Below, one piece after another: positions 23,384-31,323 of a DNA stretch of 35,865 bases. This stretch comes from Candidatus Kuenenia stuttgartensis (lineage in GTDB: Bacteria > Planctomycetota > Planctomycetia > Planctomycetales > Planctomycetaceae). The stretch is taken from NCBI GenBank assembly GCA_945904015.1, contig CAMDPK010000074.1, forward strand, positions 1-35,865. Direction: 5' to 3'. A program made the position numbers and the translations under genes. Below the pieces are notes generated by a model. That model was given only the letters and a program-made list of their open reading frames with translations, was not told the origin of the DNA and did no database searches. Position 1 is the first letter of the stretch; every line of letters starts with the position of its first letter.

Positions 23384-23950
23384 ATGCCTGAATCATTTCG
23401 TGGCCAGTTTTTGATCTCGGCCAAACATCTGCGTGACGCCAACTTCTTCAAGACGGTCGTGCTGCTGCTGGAGCACAACCAGCACGGAGCGATGGGGTTG
23501 GTCGTCAATCGGCCCTCGTCGGTGACGGTCACGCAAGTTTTGACAGAGCACTTCGAGTTGCCGGAGACCGGCGAAGTCGTCTTCATGGGCGGCCCGGTCG
23601 AGCCGGGAAACCTCTTCATTCTGCACAACGCGGACGAGCTCGATTTTTCGGAGTCGCCGCCGCTCGAAGGGGTCTTCGTCGGTTGCACGCAAGATGTCTT
23701 CGAGTCAGTCGTGCAAGCCGTCTCCGAGGGAGATGAAGACGCTCGCTTCCGAGTCTTCTCTGGCTGCGCGGGTTGGTCACCGAAACAACTCGAAGGGGAA
23801 ATCAATCGCGGCGACTGGCTGCTGCACGAAGCCTCGCCGGAGTTCGTCTTCCACAAAGACCCCTACGAAGTCTGGGACGAGTTGATGCGCACGTTCCAGA
23901 AGGCTCACCAACTTTTGCCCACCGCGACCGACCATCCCGAATGGAACTGA
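23384..23950 (+). CDS. YqgE/AlgH family protein (UPF0301, DUF179)
   Basis: 188 residues. The start MPESFRGQFLISAKHLRDANFFKTVVLL-LEHNQHGAMGLVVNRPS is the family's signature, followed by VFMGGPVEPGNLFILH and RVFSGCAGWSPKQLEGEINRGDWLL, ending in PYEVWDELMR. The family is conserved across bacteria; its biochemical role is not established (linked to alginate regulation and translation in some hosts). Start ATG 23384; no strong ribosome-binding site. A palindromic repeat begins four bases after the TGA stop and probably ends the transcript. Confidence 0.93.
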   Translation: MPESFRGQFLISAKHLRDANFFKTVVLLLEHNQHGAMGLVVNRPSSVTVTQVLTEHFELPETGEVVFMGGPVEPGNLFILHNADELDFSESPPLEGVFVGCTQDVFESVVQAVSEGDEDARFRVFSGCAGWSPKQLEGEINRGDWLLHEASPEFVFHKDPYEVWDELMRTFQKAHQLLPTATDHPEWN

Positions 23951-23953
23951 CGG

Positions 23954-24008
23954 AGGATGGGCACTCTTGCCCGTCCTGCATTCGGACGGGCAAGAGTGCC
24001 CATCCTAC
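23954..24008. repeat. REP-like inverted pair, family D (between convergent genes)
   Basis: 23-base perfect arms AGGATGGGCACTCTTGCCC plus GTCC (23954-23976) and complement (23984-24006), ending in CTAC so that the minus strand starts GTAG. It contains the unit hairpin GGGCA-CTCT-TGCCC. It lies between the convergent yqgE and aminotransferase genes and may act as a two-way terminator. Confidence 0.88.
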
Positions 24009-24016
24009 TTGAGTCT

Positions 24017-25207
24017 TCACGCCGCACGGCGAGCATCGCTTTGCGAACGAGTCTGGCCGAATGCCGCTTTGAGTTGCCGCACGACAAGCTCGGCGTGATG
24101 AGCCGGCATCTCCGGGTACACGGGCAGCGACAGCACTTCGCGTGACGCGGCTTCTGCTTCGGGGAACTCGCCAACGCGATGGCCGAGATGTTCGAAGCAG
24201 GGCTGCACATGCAGCGGGATTGGGTAGTAAACCATCGCGCCGACGTGATTGGCTCGCAGGCGTTGCTGCACGCCGTCGCGTCGGCCGCCGGGAATGCGGA
24301 CGGTGAATTGGTTGTAGACGTGCTTGTATTCGCGAGGCTCGACCGGCAAAGCGATCTCGTCGTTGAGGCTGTAGGCGGTGAACAACTCGCGGTACGTCTG
24401 CGCGTTGCGGCGACGGGCCTCGGTCCACTGATCGAGATGCTTGAGCTTGATCCGCAAGATCGCCGCTTGCAGTGCGTCGAGCCGACTGTTGAGTCCGATT
24501 TCGGTGTGATGGTAGTTGCCGGTGTCGCCGTGGACTCGCAGGCAGCGCAGTTGCTTGCAAAGGTCCGCGTCATCGGTCGTCAACATGCCGCCGTCACCCG
24601 CGCCGCCGAGATTCTTAGTGGGGAAGAAACTGAAGCAGCCGATCGTGCCGAGCACTCCCGCTCGGCGGCCACGATACTCGGCCCCGATCGCTTGGCAGGC
24701 ATCTTCGACGATCGAAACACCGTGGCTCACCGCGATCCGCCACAGCCGTTCCATGTCGGCACACAGGCCGAAAAGATGCACCGGCATGATCGCTTTTGTG
24801 CGAGGCGTAATCGCCGCCTCGACCGCTTCGGGATCGACATTGAATGTCTCTGGGTCGATGTCCACAAATACTGGCTTCGCGCCGAGCCGGCAGATGGAAC
24901 TGGCCGTCGCGAAGAATGTGAACGGGCTGGTGATGACTTCATCGCCGGGACCAACTCCGAGCGCCATCAACGCCAAAATCAACGCATCGGTCCCCGACGC
25001 GCAGCCGATCGCCGAGCGAGAATCGCAATACTTCGCGATTTCGGCTTCGAGTTGGCTGACTTCATCGCCCAGGATGAATTTCTGCTCGGCGAGCACGCGG
25101 CCGACAGCGGCGGTGACTTCGTGAGCAAGTGTCTGATGCTGAGCGATCAGAGAGATAAACGGAACCGGCTCGTGCGGTGCATGAGCAGAGAGATTTTGGT
25201 CGGACAT
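24017..25207 (-). CDS. DegT/DnrJ/EryC1 family sugar aminotransferase
   Basis: 396-residue PLP enzyme that would transfer an amino group, usually from glutamate, to a nucleotide-linked keto-sugar for surface polysaccharides. Visible features: FISLIAQHQTLAHEV, the cofactor-binding GCASGTDALILAL, DEVITSPFTFFATASSI, IVEDACQAIGAEY, and the Schiff-base Lys198 in CFSFFPTKNLGGAGDGGM. The C-terminal part YKHVYNQFTVRIP and MVYYPIPLHVQPCFEHLG fits the family. ATG 25207 has AAGGA seven bases upstream; longer frames upstream do not look coding. No other polysaccharide genes are in the window. The TGA stop is eight bases from the family D palindrome. Confidence 0.94.
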   Translation of the reverse strand: MSDQNLSAHAPHEPVPFISLIAQHQTLAHEVTAAVGRVLAEQKFILGDEVSQLEAEIAKYCDSRSAIGCASGTDALILALMALGVGPGDEVITSPFTFFATASSICRLGAKPVFVDIDPETFNVDPEAVEAAITPRTKAIMPVHLFGLCADMERLWRIAVSHGVSIVEDACQAIGAEYRGRRAGVLGTIGCFSFFPTKNLGGAGDGGMLTTDDADLCKQLRCLRVHGDTGNYHHTEIGLNSRLDALQAAILRIKLKHLDQWTEARRRNAQTYRELFTAYSLNDEIALPVEPREYKHVYNQFTVRIPGGRRDGVQQRLRANHVGAMVYYPIPLHVQPCFEHLGHRVGEFPEAEAASREVLSLPVYPEMPAHHAELVVRQLKAAFGQTRSQSDARRAA

Positions 25208-25333
25208 GAGCGATTCCTTTCGCTGACGGGAGTTCGTTCCACGAACGCGCGGACAATACGCCGCGCAGGAAAATTCGGTCAAGACGTTTGTGGCGAAGCT
25301 GAGCCGGAGAGATTTCCCCACCGGCCGTTTCGA

Positions 25334-25395
25334 GCTAGCACGACGCGCAAGCGAGTGATCTTGTTTTGGACCACTCGCTCGCGCGTCGTGCTAGC
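25334..25395. repeat. REP-like inverted repeat, family E
   Basis: 24-base arms, GCTAGCACGACGCGCAAGCG plus AGTG on the left and its complement on the right with one mismatch, and a 14-base centre. The outer edge is CTAG rather than GTAG. The minus-strand TAG stop of the thioredoxin-trypsin gene (25393-25391) is inside it. Confidence 0.88.
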
Positions 25396-26896
25396 GTGTG
25401 CGTCGGTATGCTCGCGGCGTCGTCGCGTACTTCGCCTCGCGGACGACGGCGGAGGTCGGCTTCGCTTGCTGTTCGAGTTCTCCGGAAAGCTGCGACAGAA
25501 ACTTGGTGCTGGCACGGTTGATGATGACAACACGACTGGCTCCGCGCGGATTGTTCAGCGGACGGATGATGCAGACGACCTCGGATTCCTTTTGTGGATC
25601 GAATTCGCTCGCCGAGTCGGAATCATTCATCGCCGGAGTGACTGGAACTCCGAGCGTCGCCGCGGCCAATTTCGGTCGGTCCAACGAGTCTGCCGACTCG
25701 GAGCGACCTTTGGACGATGCGAATGGGCCGGAGAGTTCTTCGGTGGTGGAGTCGGAGTCATCGTCGTCAAAAGCCGGCTCCTCGATACGAGTCGGCGCGG
25801 TCGCGGCCTCGCGGATCGCCAATGAATCGGCTTGCGGTCGCGGCTCGCCCTGCGGGTGCAAGTGCGACAGTTTCACTTGGTCGAGCAAGTCATGGATCGG
25901 TTGCAGGCCGGAGTACAGGCCACGTTGGTCGCGTTGATCCGCAGCGATGCAGACCCCAATCAGACGACCTGCGGTGTCGAACAGTCCTCCGCCGGAGCGG
26001 CCTTGAACCGGGACTCCGGTGCATTCGATGTTATCCGGGCCGTTGTAGCGATTCAGACAGGTGACTCGATGTTGCAATTTTGTCGGCGGATCACCGGCGC
26101 TGCAGCCGATGCTGAAGACGTGCTGGCCGACGATCGTGGCGTTCGAGAGACCGGCAATCGGCGCGACGGGCAACGGCCGCGCGGTCGGAATCCAGATCAG
26201 TCCGATGTCCCGTTCGAGATCGTAGCGCAGCACATGGCCGACGGTCGTTTCGTGTTTGGTACCGTTGAAAATATCGACTTCGATCAGCGGCTTATCGTCG
26301 ATCTTTCGGAAGATGTGTCCGCAGGTCAGGATCGTGGTGCGGCCCTCACGGCTGTCGATGATCGTGCCGGTTCCGAAGTTGATTCCCTGAGAATCCTTCA
26401 CGCGAATCCGCAAACACGCCTGGAGCGGATCGGTGCTCGTGGGCTTCGTTGGATTCTCAGCATCGACCTGTTTCGCGCGAATGATCGGCGCGTCAGGTTT
26501 TGGGTTCGAGATCTCAGATTTCAAATTTGAAATTTCAGATTTCGGAGGACTGCTCTCGGCTTTCGGAGTCGCATTCGTATTCGCCAATCGCGCCCGGTCG
26601 CACATGCGGCGAAGATCGCTCTCCGATGGCTTGCCTTCGATGCGATCCACCTCGCGGCCGGCGATCATCAGGACGAACGACGGGATCGAGGTGATTCGAT
26701 GCTGCTGACAGACGAAGGCGTTTTCGTCGGCGTTGACGATTTGCAGCGGGAAGCCCTCGCGTTGCAGTCGGTGGACCAGCGGAGCAATCTGCTGGCAGGG
26801 AGGGCAACGGTCGGGAGCAGTGAACTCCAGCACGACCGCTTCGGGATCAGCAGCGGTCACGGCCGCTGCCATCAGACACAACGCAACGACGTGCAT
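25391..26896 (-). CDS. Exported thioredoxin-like / trypsin-like protease fusion
   Basis: 501 residues. A Sec signal (MHVVALCLMAAAVTAA) leads to a thioredoxin-like domain (about 18-105) with a CPPC redox motif at 31-34 and the cis-Pro region ITSIPSFVLMIAG. A linker (106-155) follows, then a trypsin-like serine protease domain (about 158-340) with His194 (LTCGH), Asp230 (LERDIGLI) and Ser301 (VQGRSGGGLFD), so the triad is complete. The C-terminal 160 residues are acidic and low-complexity, ending with a short basic tail. Start ATG 26896 has AGGAGG six bases upstream. Linker residues 120-133 (SEISNLKSEISNPK) are encoded by an AT-rich palindrome. The TAG stop is in the adjacent repeat. Likely envelope quality control or redox-linked proteolysis (inference). 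Confidence 0.88.
   Translation of the reverse strand: MHVVALCLMAAAVTAADPEAVVLEFTAPDRCPPCQQIAPLVHRLQREGFPLQIVNADENAFVCQQHRITSIPSFVLMIAGREVDRIEGKPSESDLRRMCDRARLANTNATPKAESSPPKSEISNLKSEISNPKPDAPIIRAKQVDAENPTKPTSTDPLQACLRIRVKDSQGINFGTGTIIDSREGRTTILTCGHIFRKIDDKPLIEVDIFNGTKHETTVGHVLRYDLERDIGLIWIPTARPLPVAPIAGLSNATIVGQHVFSIGCSAGDPPTKLQHRVTCLNRYNGPDNIECTGVPVQGRSGGGLFDTAGRLIGVCIAADQRDQRGLYSGLQPIHDLLDQVKLSHLHPQGEPRPQADSLAIREAATAPTRIEEPAFDDDDSDSTTEELSGPFASSKGRSESADSLDRPKLAAATLGVPVTPAMNDSDSASEFDPQKESEVVCIIRPLNNPRGASRVVIINRASTKFLSQLSGELEQQAKPTSAVVREAKYATTPRAYRRTR
26509..26542. repeat. AT-rich palindrome inside the protease gene
   Basis: The centre ATTTCAAATTTGAAAT (26518-26533) is a perfect 16-base palindrome, flanked by CAGATTT on the left and TTCAGATTTC on the right. 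It stands out from the GC-rich surroundings and encodes the repeated peptide SEISNLKSEISNPK. It looks like a small inserted repeat carried in frame. Confidence 0.7.
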
Positions 26897-27105
26897 GTCA
26901 GGCCTCCTTGCCTTCGAAATCGCGTGCGACTTGTAATTCCGACAACGCGAGACGACAGAATTACAAACCGATTCCGTACAGGCTCCGCCTTAGAATCGTT
27001 CGTTCGCCGCGAATTGGCCGAGTTCAAGATGTGTGGGCGGCTCAGCCGCGAATTGCAACTCGGCGAGCCTCAGCAAGAGCAGTCGCTGTGCCGGCTCGGA
27101 AAATT

Positions 27106-28368
27106 TTAGGACCGGTCGATAAACCGTCCGCGAAAGTGCCCGTCGTCTTCCAAAGCTTGATAACGGATTAGCAGCGACGGGTCGGTGATGATTTTGCCTC
27201 CGTTGTGCTGGGAGCGAATTGCGTGGTCGCAGATCGTCGTTGTCAGCAGCGTGCGCTCGACGGGGTACGACGGGCGGCCGGAGTCGAAGAATTTCTCGAT
27301 GTTGAACGTCAGCGGATCGAAGAACCGCGCGCCGGGCGGAGCCGGCAGATAAAAACAGGTGCTGACCGGTTCGGCCTGGCCTTTGATGCGTCCGGCGAAA
27401 GCAAAGTCGGAGGTCGCTTCGACGAGGTTGAAGACGGCCCCTTTCGTGCCATCGGCGTATTCGATCAGCGTGACGAGCGGGTTCTTGGCCTGTTCACGCA
27501 CGCGGCCGTAGTTGCGACTGGGACAGCGTGAGAGGGCGTGTTCGAGCAACGGCCATGACCAGCGGCCCTCGTCGCCGGCTTTCCAGACCGCCTCGCCCGA
27601 CAGCGTTTGGATCGACTTCACGCCGGTCTCGCCGCCGGGGCGACGCTCCAGCATGCACTGCAAAACTTCGAGCACATGAAAGAGGTAAATCTCCCAAGTG
27701 TTTCGGTCGTAGCCGATGACGGCGACCCCTTCCTCGAACGGCGTGCTGAGCGGCGGAGCAAGCTCTGGAATCCGCCACGTCACCGGCAGCGACGAGCCGG
27801 CCATCAAGCCGAACTTCAATTCCTTCGAGGCGGCAACCATCTTTGCGGCCTTCTGATGGTCGAAGGACAAATGCTTGTCGACAAACACCGGCACGCTGCG
27901 ACCGCTCTTGCGAAAGACGTCGATGACCTCTTGGAACATCTCGAAGCGCGGGTACTGGATTTGATTCCGCTCGTTCAACGGATAATCGCCATGCTCGATG
28001 ATGAGCAGCACGGCATCGACATCCAGCTTGTCGCCGCCGAGTGCCTGGGCCACCGACGAACAAAGTTCGATGCCGTGCTTTTTGCAGACCTCCGGGCCGA
28101 GATCGTCCGCCGGCTGCTGATGGTTGAACATGCGCACGAGCTGAAACGGCGGCTGATGGTGCAGTCCATTGATCGTGTAGCCGTGAATGAACCTCCCGGC
28201 GATGTGATACGCGTGCGACCGCAGCCGATAGATCGAATTGATCGCCGCGACTCGCGGCAGTTTCGGTTTGGTCTCGTCAGCGCGAAGCGAAAACCACGGA
28301 GCCATCGCCGCCATTGAGCCAAGTTTCAACAAATCGCGGCGTCGCAGCCGAGTCGGTGGAACGCTCAT
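27106..28368 (-). CDS. Conserved Tat-signal protein of unknown function
   Basis: 420 residues. The N terminus MSVPPTRLRRRDLLKLGSMA is a twin-arginine signal, with SMAAMAPWFSLRA as its hydrophobic and cleavage part. The mature part begins with a Rossmann-like strand (PRVAAINSIYRLRSHAYHIAGRF) and contains VDAVLLIIEHGDYPLNERNQ, VPVFVDKHLSFDHQKAAKMV and a C-terminal DPSLLIRYQALEDDGHFRGRFI. The layout suggests a Gfo/Idh/MocA-like oxidoreductase relative, but I do not see a clean GxGxxG motif and will not name an activity. ATG 28368 has AGGA seven bases upstream; an earlier ATG at 28395 is less likely. It is divergent from the CNNM/CBS gene across a palindrome. Confidence 0.78.
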   Translation of the reverse strand: MSVPPTRLRRRDLLKLGSMAAMAPWFSLRADETKPKLPRVAAINSIYRLRSHAYHIAGRFIHGYTINGLHHQPPFQLVRMFNHQQPADDLGPEVCKKHGIELCSSVAQALGGDKLDVDAVLLIIEHGDYPLNERNQIQYPRFEMFQEVIDVFRKSGRSVPVFVDKHLSFDHQKAAKMVAASKELKFGLMAGSSLPVTWRIPELAPPLSTPFEEGVAVIGYDRNTWEIYLFHVLEVLQCMLERRPGGETGVKSIQTLSGEAVWKAGDEGRWSWPLLEHALSRCPSRNYGRVREQAKNPLVTLIEYADGTKGAVFNLVEATSDFAFAGRIKGQAEPVSTCFYLPAPPGARFFDPLTFNIEKFFDSGRPSYPVERTLLTTTICDHAIRSQHNGGKIITDPSLLIRYQALEDDGHFRGRFIDRS

Positions 28369-28430
28369 GGGTGATTCCTGTCGGTACTGAGTCATTGGTC
28401 GCTGCACAAATCGGCGAAGCCGACGAAAAC

Positions 28431-28542
28431 GTAGCCGTCTTCGCTCCGCGTGATGAGCCGGGCGCTTCACGGCGGCCACAAATGCCCGGTGATTGTGGAC
28501 GTGTGAAGCGTTCGGCTCATCACGCGGGAGCGTGATGGCTAC
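28431..28542. repeat. REP-like inverted pair, family F
   Basis: Left unit GTAGCCGTCTTCGCTCCGCG followed by TGATGAGCC, right unit (minus strand) GTAGCCATCACGCTCCCGCG followed by TGATGAGCC; both run into GCTTCAC near the centre. The right unit forms a clean hairpin ATCACGC-TCCC-GCGTGAT after GTAG; the left one has decayed. It lies in the divergent promoter region between the Tat protein and the CNNM/CBS gene. Confidence 0.8.
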
Positions 28543-28627
28543 GGAGTCTGCGGCAGTCTATCGGCGAGTCGGCGAATCGTCAGTCACGTTGTCGGTGCGA
28601 GCGGTGCCGCATACAGTCTCCGCCATT

Positions 28628-30133
28628 ATGGATTTGACCACTGGGCTGCAGTTGCTGCTGGCCTTTGTTTTGGTGCTGCTCAATGGGTTTTTCGTTTTGG
28701 CGGAGTTCGCTCTCGTCAAAGTTCGCACCACGCGCATCGAGGAATTGGCTCGGAACGGAGATCGGCGGGCGATACTGGCTCGCGGGATGCTCACCGAGTT
28801 GGACGAGTACCTCTCGGCAACGCAGCTCGGCATCACCGTTGCGAGTTTGGCATTGGGCTGGGTGGGCGAGCCGGCGTTCGAGCACATCCTGCAAGGGATC
28901 ATTGGCCGACCGACGTGGATGACGGACAAAGCGAGCCACATTCTCTCGGCGATCATCGCCTTCAGCCTGATCACCTTCTTGCATATCTTGCTGGGCGAGC
29001 AGGCTCCCAAGATTCTGGCGATCCGGCGGGCGGAGCAAACGACGCTGGCGATCGCGTTGCCGATGCGGTGGTGCTTTCGGATGTTTTACATCCCGATGCT
29101 GGCGGTGAACGCCGGCTGCGATTTGATCCTCAAACTGCTCGGACTGGAGGCGGACCATCACGAAGTCGCGCACACTGAGCAAGAATTGCGAATGCTGTTA
29201 TTCGCGACGCAGGCGACGGGATCGTTCTCGTTCAACCAATTGCTGATGGTCGAGAACCTGTTTGATCTCAGCAAGCAAACAGTGCGTGATGCGATGATCG
29301 CGTGGCCGCAGGTCCAATCGTTGTCGGCCGACACTCCGCTGGCGGAAGTCATGCGAACCGTGCGTGAGCATCGCTTCTCGCGCATCCCGGTGCTCGATTC
29401 GAAATCGCGCGAGCCGGTCAAGTACCTGCTGATGAAAGACCTGTTGCTGTTGGATCAGGGGGATCGCGATTGGCAGCGCATTCTGCGTCCGCTGCGGATC
29501 GTCGGGCCGGCAGACAATCTCGCCATAACGATGCAGGAACTGCAACGGGACGGCGCGAACATGGCCGTCGTCATGGACGGCCATCATTCGGTCGGCCTCA
29601 TCACTCTGGAAGACATCCTGGAAGAGATCGTCGGCAAGATCGAAGACGAGTACCCGCGTCTGCCGCGACTCTTCTTGAAGGATGCACTCGAATCCGGTGC
29701 GATCCTGTTGGATGTGGCGGCGACAAACACGGAGGCCGCGATTCGCGAACTCATCGCTGCGATCCCGACGGCCAACATCCCCAGCGATGTGGACATCGCC
29801 GGACTGGCGCTGACCCGCGAGCAACTCATCACGACGGATGTCGGCTTCGGAGTCGCGATCCCGCACGCTCGTTGTCCGCGACTGTCGAAGCCGATCATGG
29901 TCTTCGGCCGCTCCGACGAAGGCATCCTGTTCAGCCCGACGTCCACCGAACCTGTGCGGTTGATTTTCCTGCTGGTCACACCCGCCGATCGTCCAAACTT
30001 GCAGGTCTTCTTCCTGGCACAACTGGCCAACGTCGCGAAGAGCGAGTTCGTGCGTGAGAAGCTCCGGCAGGCGAAGACCGTGCAAGAGTTGCTCGGCATC
30101 ATCGAAGCCGCCGACCCGGCCGTGACGGGCTAA
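28628..30133 (+). CDS. CNNM/CBS membrane protein with C-terminal PTS EIIA-like domain
   Basis: 501 residues. Residues 1-185 are the DUF21/CNNM membrane domain (LLLAFVLVLLNGFFVLAEFALVKVRTTR, QLGITVASLALGWVGEPAFEHIL, FLHILLGEQAPKILAIR). Residues about 205-345 are a CBS pair with the usual TVRDAMIAWPQV, FSRIPVLDS and GLITLEDILEEIVGKIEDE. Most HlyC/CorC proteins then carry a CorC-type domain. Here the end (about 352-497) reads as a fructose-type EIIA domain, ITTDVGFGVAIPHARCPRL with the phosphorylatable His413, then RLIFLLVTPADRPNLQVFFLAQLANV. Role: probably a cation (Mg/Co) exporter or sensor possibly controlled by phosphorylation (inference). Start ATG 28628 begins exactly at the first helix; the ribosome-binding site is weak. 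Confidence 0.88.
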   Translation: MDLTTGLQLLLAFVLVLLNGFFVLAEFALVKVRTTRIEELARNGDRRAILARGMLTELDEYLSATQLGITVASLALGWVGEPAFEHILQGIIGRPTWMTDKASHILSAIIAFSLITFLHILLGEQAPKILAIRRAEQTTLAIALPMRWCFRMFYIPMLAVNAGCDLILKLLGLEADHHEVAHTEQELRMLLFATQATGSFSFNQLLMVENLFDLSKQTVRDAMIAWPQVQSLSADTPLAEVMRTVREHRFSRIPVLDSKSREPVKYLLMKDLLLLDQGDRDWQRILRPLRIVGPADNLAITMQELQRDGANMAVVMDGHHSVGLITLEDILEEIVGKIEDEYPRLPRLFLKDALESGAILLDVAATNTEAAIRELIAAIPTANIPSDVDIAGLALTREQLITTDVGFGVAIPHARCPRLSKPIMVFGRSDEGILFSPTSTEPVRLIFLLVTPADRPNLQVFFLAQLANVAKSEFVREKLRQAKTVQELLGIIEAADPAVTG

Positions 30134-30140
30134 ACGAAAA

Positions 30141-30202
30141 GTAGACCGGACGCCCACGTCCGGTCAGACTCGCTTGAGACCGGACGTAGGCGTCCGGTCT
30201 AC
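30141..30202. repeat. REP-like inverted pair, family C (between convergent genes)
   Basis: GTAGACCGGACGCCCACGTCC followed by GG, and an inverted partner ending GGCGTCCGGTCTAC; each half is GTAG plus a CCGGACG/CGTCCGG hairpin. It lies eight bases after the stop of the CNNM/CBS gene and contains the TAG stop of the convergent beta-propeller gene (30201-30199). Possible two-way terminator. Confidence 0.9.
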
Positions 30203-31128
30203 GATCGTCGCCGAGTCACTCGGCTTTCAAAATCGAGCCGCAGGATGTGGCCGGAACTCAAGCCGACCAGCAACCACTCCCCCAGCGGGTCGCAGATCAC
30301 GCGCACGATTTCCTCGTCCACTTCCGTTGACCAGAGCAACCTGCCGCTGGAGTTGAGCCAGTACAAATGATGTTCGAGCGTCGCTGCGGCGATACGATCG
30401 CCATCGAAGCTGCACGACACTCGACTGACCGTTCCTTCGGTGAGATATGAGTCCCGCGTCGAACCGTCGTCGCCGTCGAACGACTGGATGCCCTGATTGA
30501 ATCCCGCGACCAAAATCATCTTGCCATTGGCCGCTGCACACATCTCTCCCAGCGAGGCGAAACACTTTTCGCTCCAGAGTCGCTCGCCGCTGATGCGATG
30601 AGCACAGACTTGGCCGTACTCTGCCGCGCCGATCAACACCGGTTTGTTGGCCAGAAACTGAATCCACTTCAGCGGCCGAGCCGTCTCGAAGATGCTGAGC
30701 TGTTCGCTCTGTTCTCCCAACACGAGGTTTCCGCCGTTGGCCAAACTGATCGCCGTCTGCCGGCCATAGGGTGCGAGAGCAACGCCCAATGCTGCTTCCG
30801 GCAAGCCGACCGACCATTCTGCTTCGAGCTTGCCGTTCAGCCGAAGCACTTTTCGGTCGCCGAGGATCACCGCCCCCACCGCGTTCGTGTCCGACCACGC
30901 GACCACTCGCACACCGCGCAGACCGTTCGACGATTTCAGCAATTCCCCGCGCCGGCCAATGCGATACAGCCCGCCGCAGTCATCCGCCGCCAGCACTTCG
31001 CCCGATTCGCGGCCCATGTCCATCGCGACCAATGGACCTTCGAGCGCAAACGCCCAACGCAACGTCGGCGGATTTCCCTGCCCATCTCGCAACCAGAGTG
31101 GCTCAGACATGCTCATCGTGGCGAGCAT
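30199..31128 (-). CDS. Beta-propeller (WD40/PQQ-like repeat) protein
   Basis: 309 residues with no signal peptide, made of about seven repeats of 40 residues: GPLVAMDMGRESGEVLAADDCGGLYRI, RVVAWSDTNAVGAVILGDRKVLRL, GVALAPYGRQTAISLANGGNLVL, KWIQFLANKPVLIGAAEYGQVCAH, MCAAANGKMILVAGFNQGIQSF, RVSCSFDGDRIAAATLEHHLYWL and RVICDPLGEWLLVGLSSGHILRL. It matches a one-domain propeller, probably a cytoplasmic binding platform. The partner is unknown. Three Mets (31128, 31116, 31110) are possible starts; none has a clear ribosome-binding site, and I keep the first. The TAG stop is the edge of the family C palindrome. Confidence 0.78.
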   Translation of the reverse strand: MLATMSMSEPLWLRDGQGNPPTLRWAFALEGPLVAMDMGRESGEVLAADDCGGLYRIGRRGELLKSSNGLRGVRVVAWSDTNAVGAVILGDRKVLRLNGKLEAEWSVGLPEAALGVALAPYGRQTAISLANGGNLVLGEQSEQLSIFETARPLKWIQFLANKPVLIGAAEYGQVCAHRISGERLWSEKCFASLGEMCAAANGKMILVAGFNQGIQSFDGDDGSTRDSYLTEGTVSRVSCSFDGDRIAAATLEHHLYWLNSSGRLLWSTEVDEEIVRVICDPLGEWLLVGLSSGHILRLDFESRVTRRRS

Positions 31129-31133
31129 GATAG

Positions 31134-31290
31134 AGGGGTCGGGGGTCGGGGGTCAGGGATCGGAGGTGCGGTCTTTCTCCCTCTCCCTTTGGGAGAGGGC
31201 CGGGGTGAGGGATCCAATTGTGAATGCGATCGCTAATCACGATTGAGTCCCTCATCCGGCCTTCGGCCACCTTCTCCCGAAGGGAGAAGG
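31134..31290. repeat. Repeat cluster, family I plus a short GGGGTC tandem
   Basis: 31134-31156 holds a short tandem of GGGGTC units. 31179-31211 is CCCTCTCCCTTTGGGAGAGG followed by GCCGGGGTGAGGG, and 31249-31290 is its inverted, diverged partner starting CCCTCATCCGGCCTTCGGCC and ending in a TTCTCCC-GAA-GGGAGAA hairpin. This type of palindrome is common in many GC-rich bacterial genomes. It fills most of the gap between the propeller gene and the heme protein gene. Confidence 0.78.
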
Positions 31291-31323
31291 ACTGAAACGG
31301 TGCCGCCTTGGCCGATCGAGACA

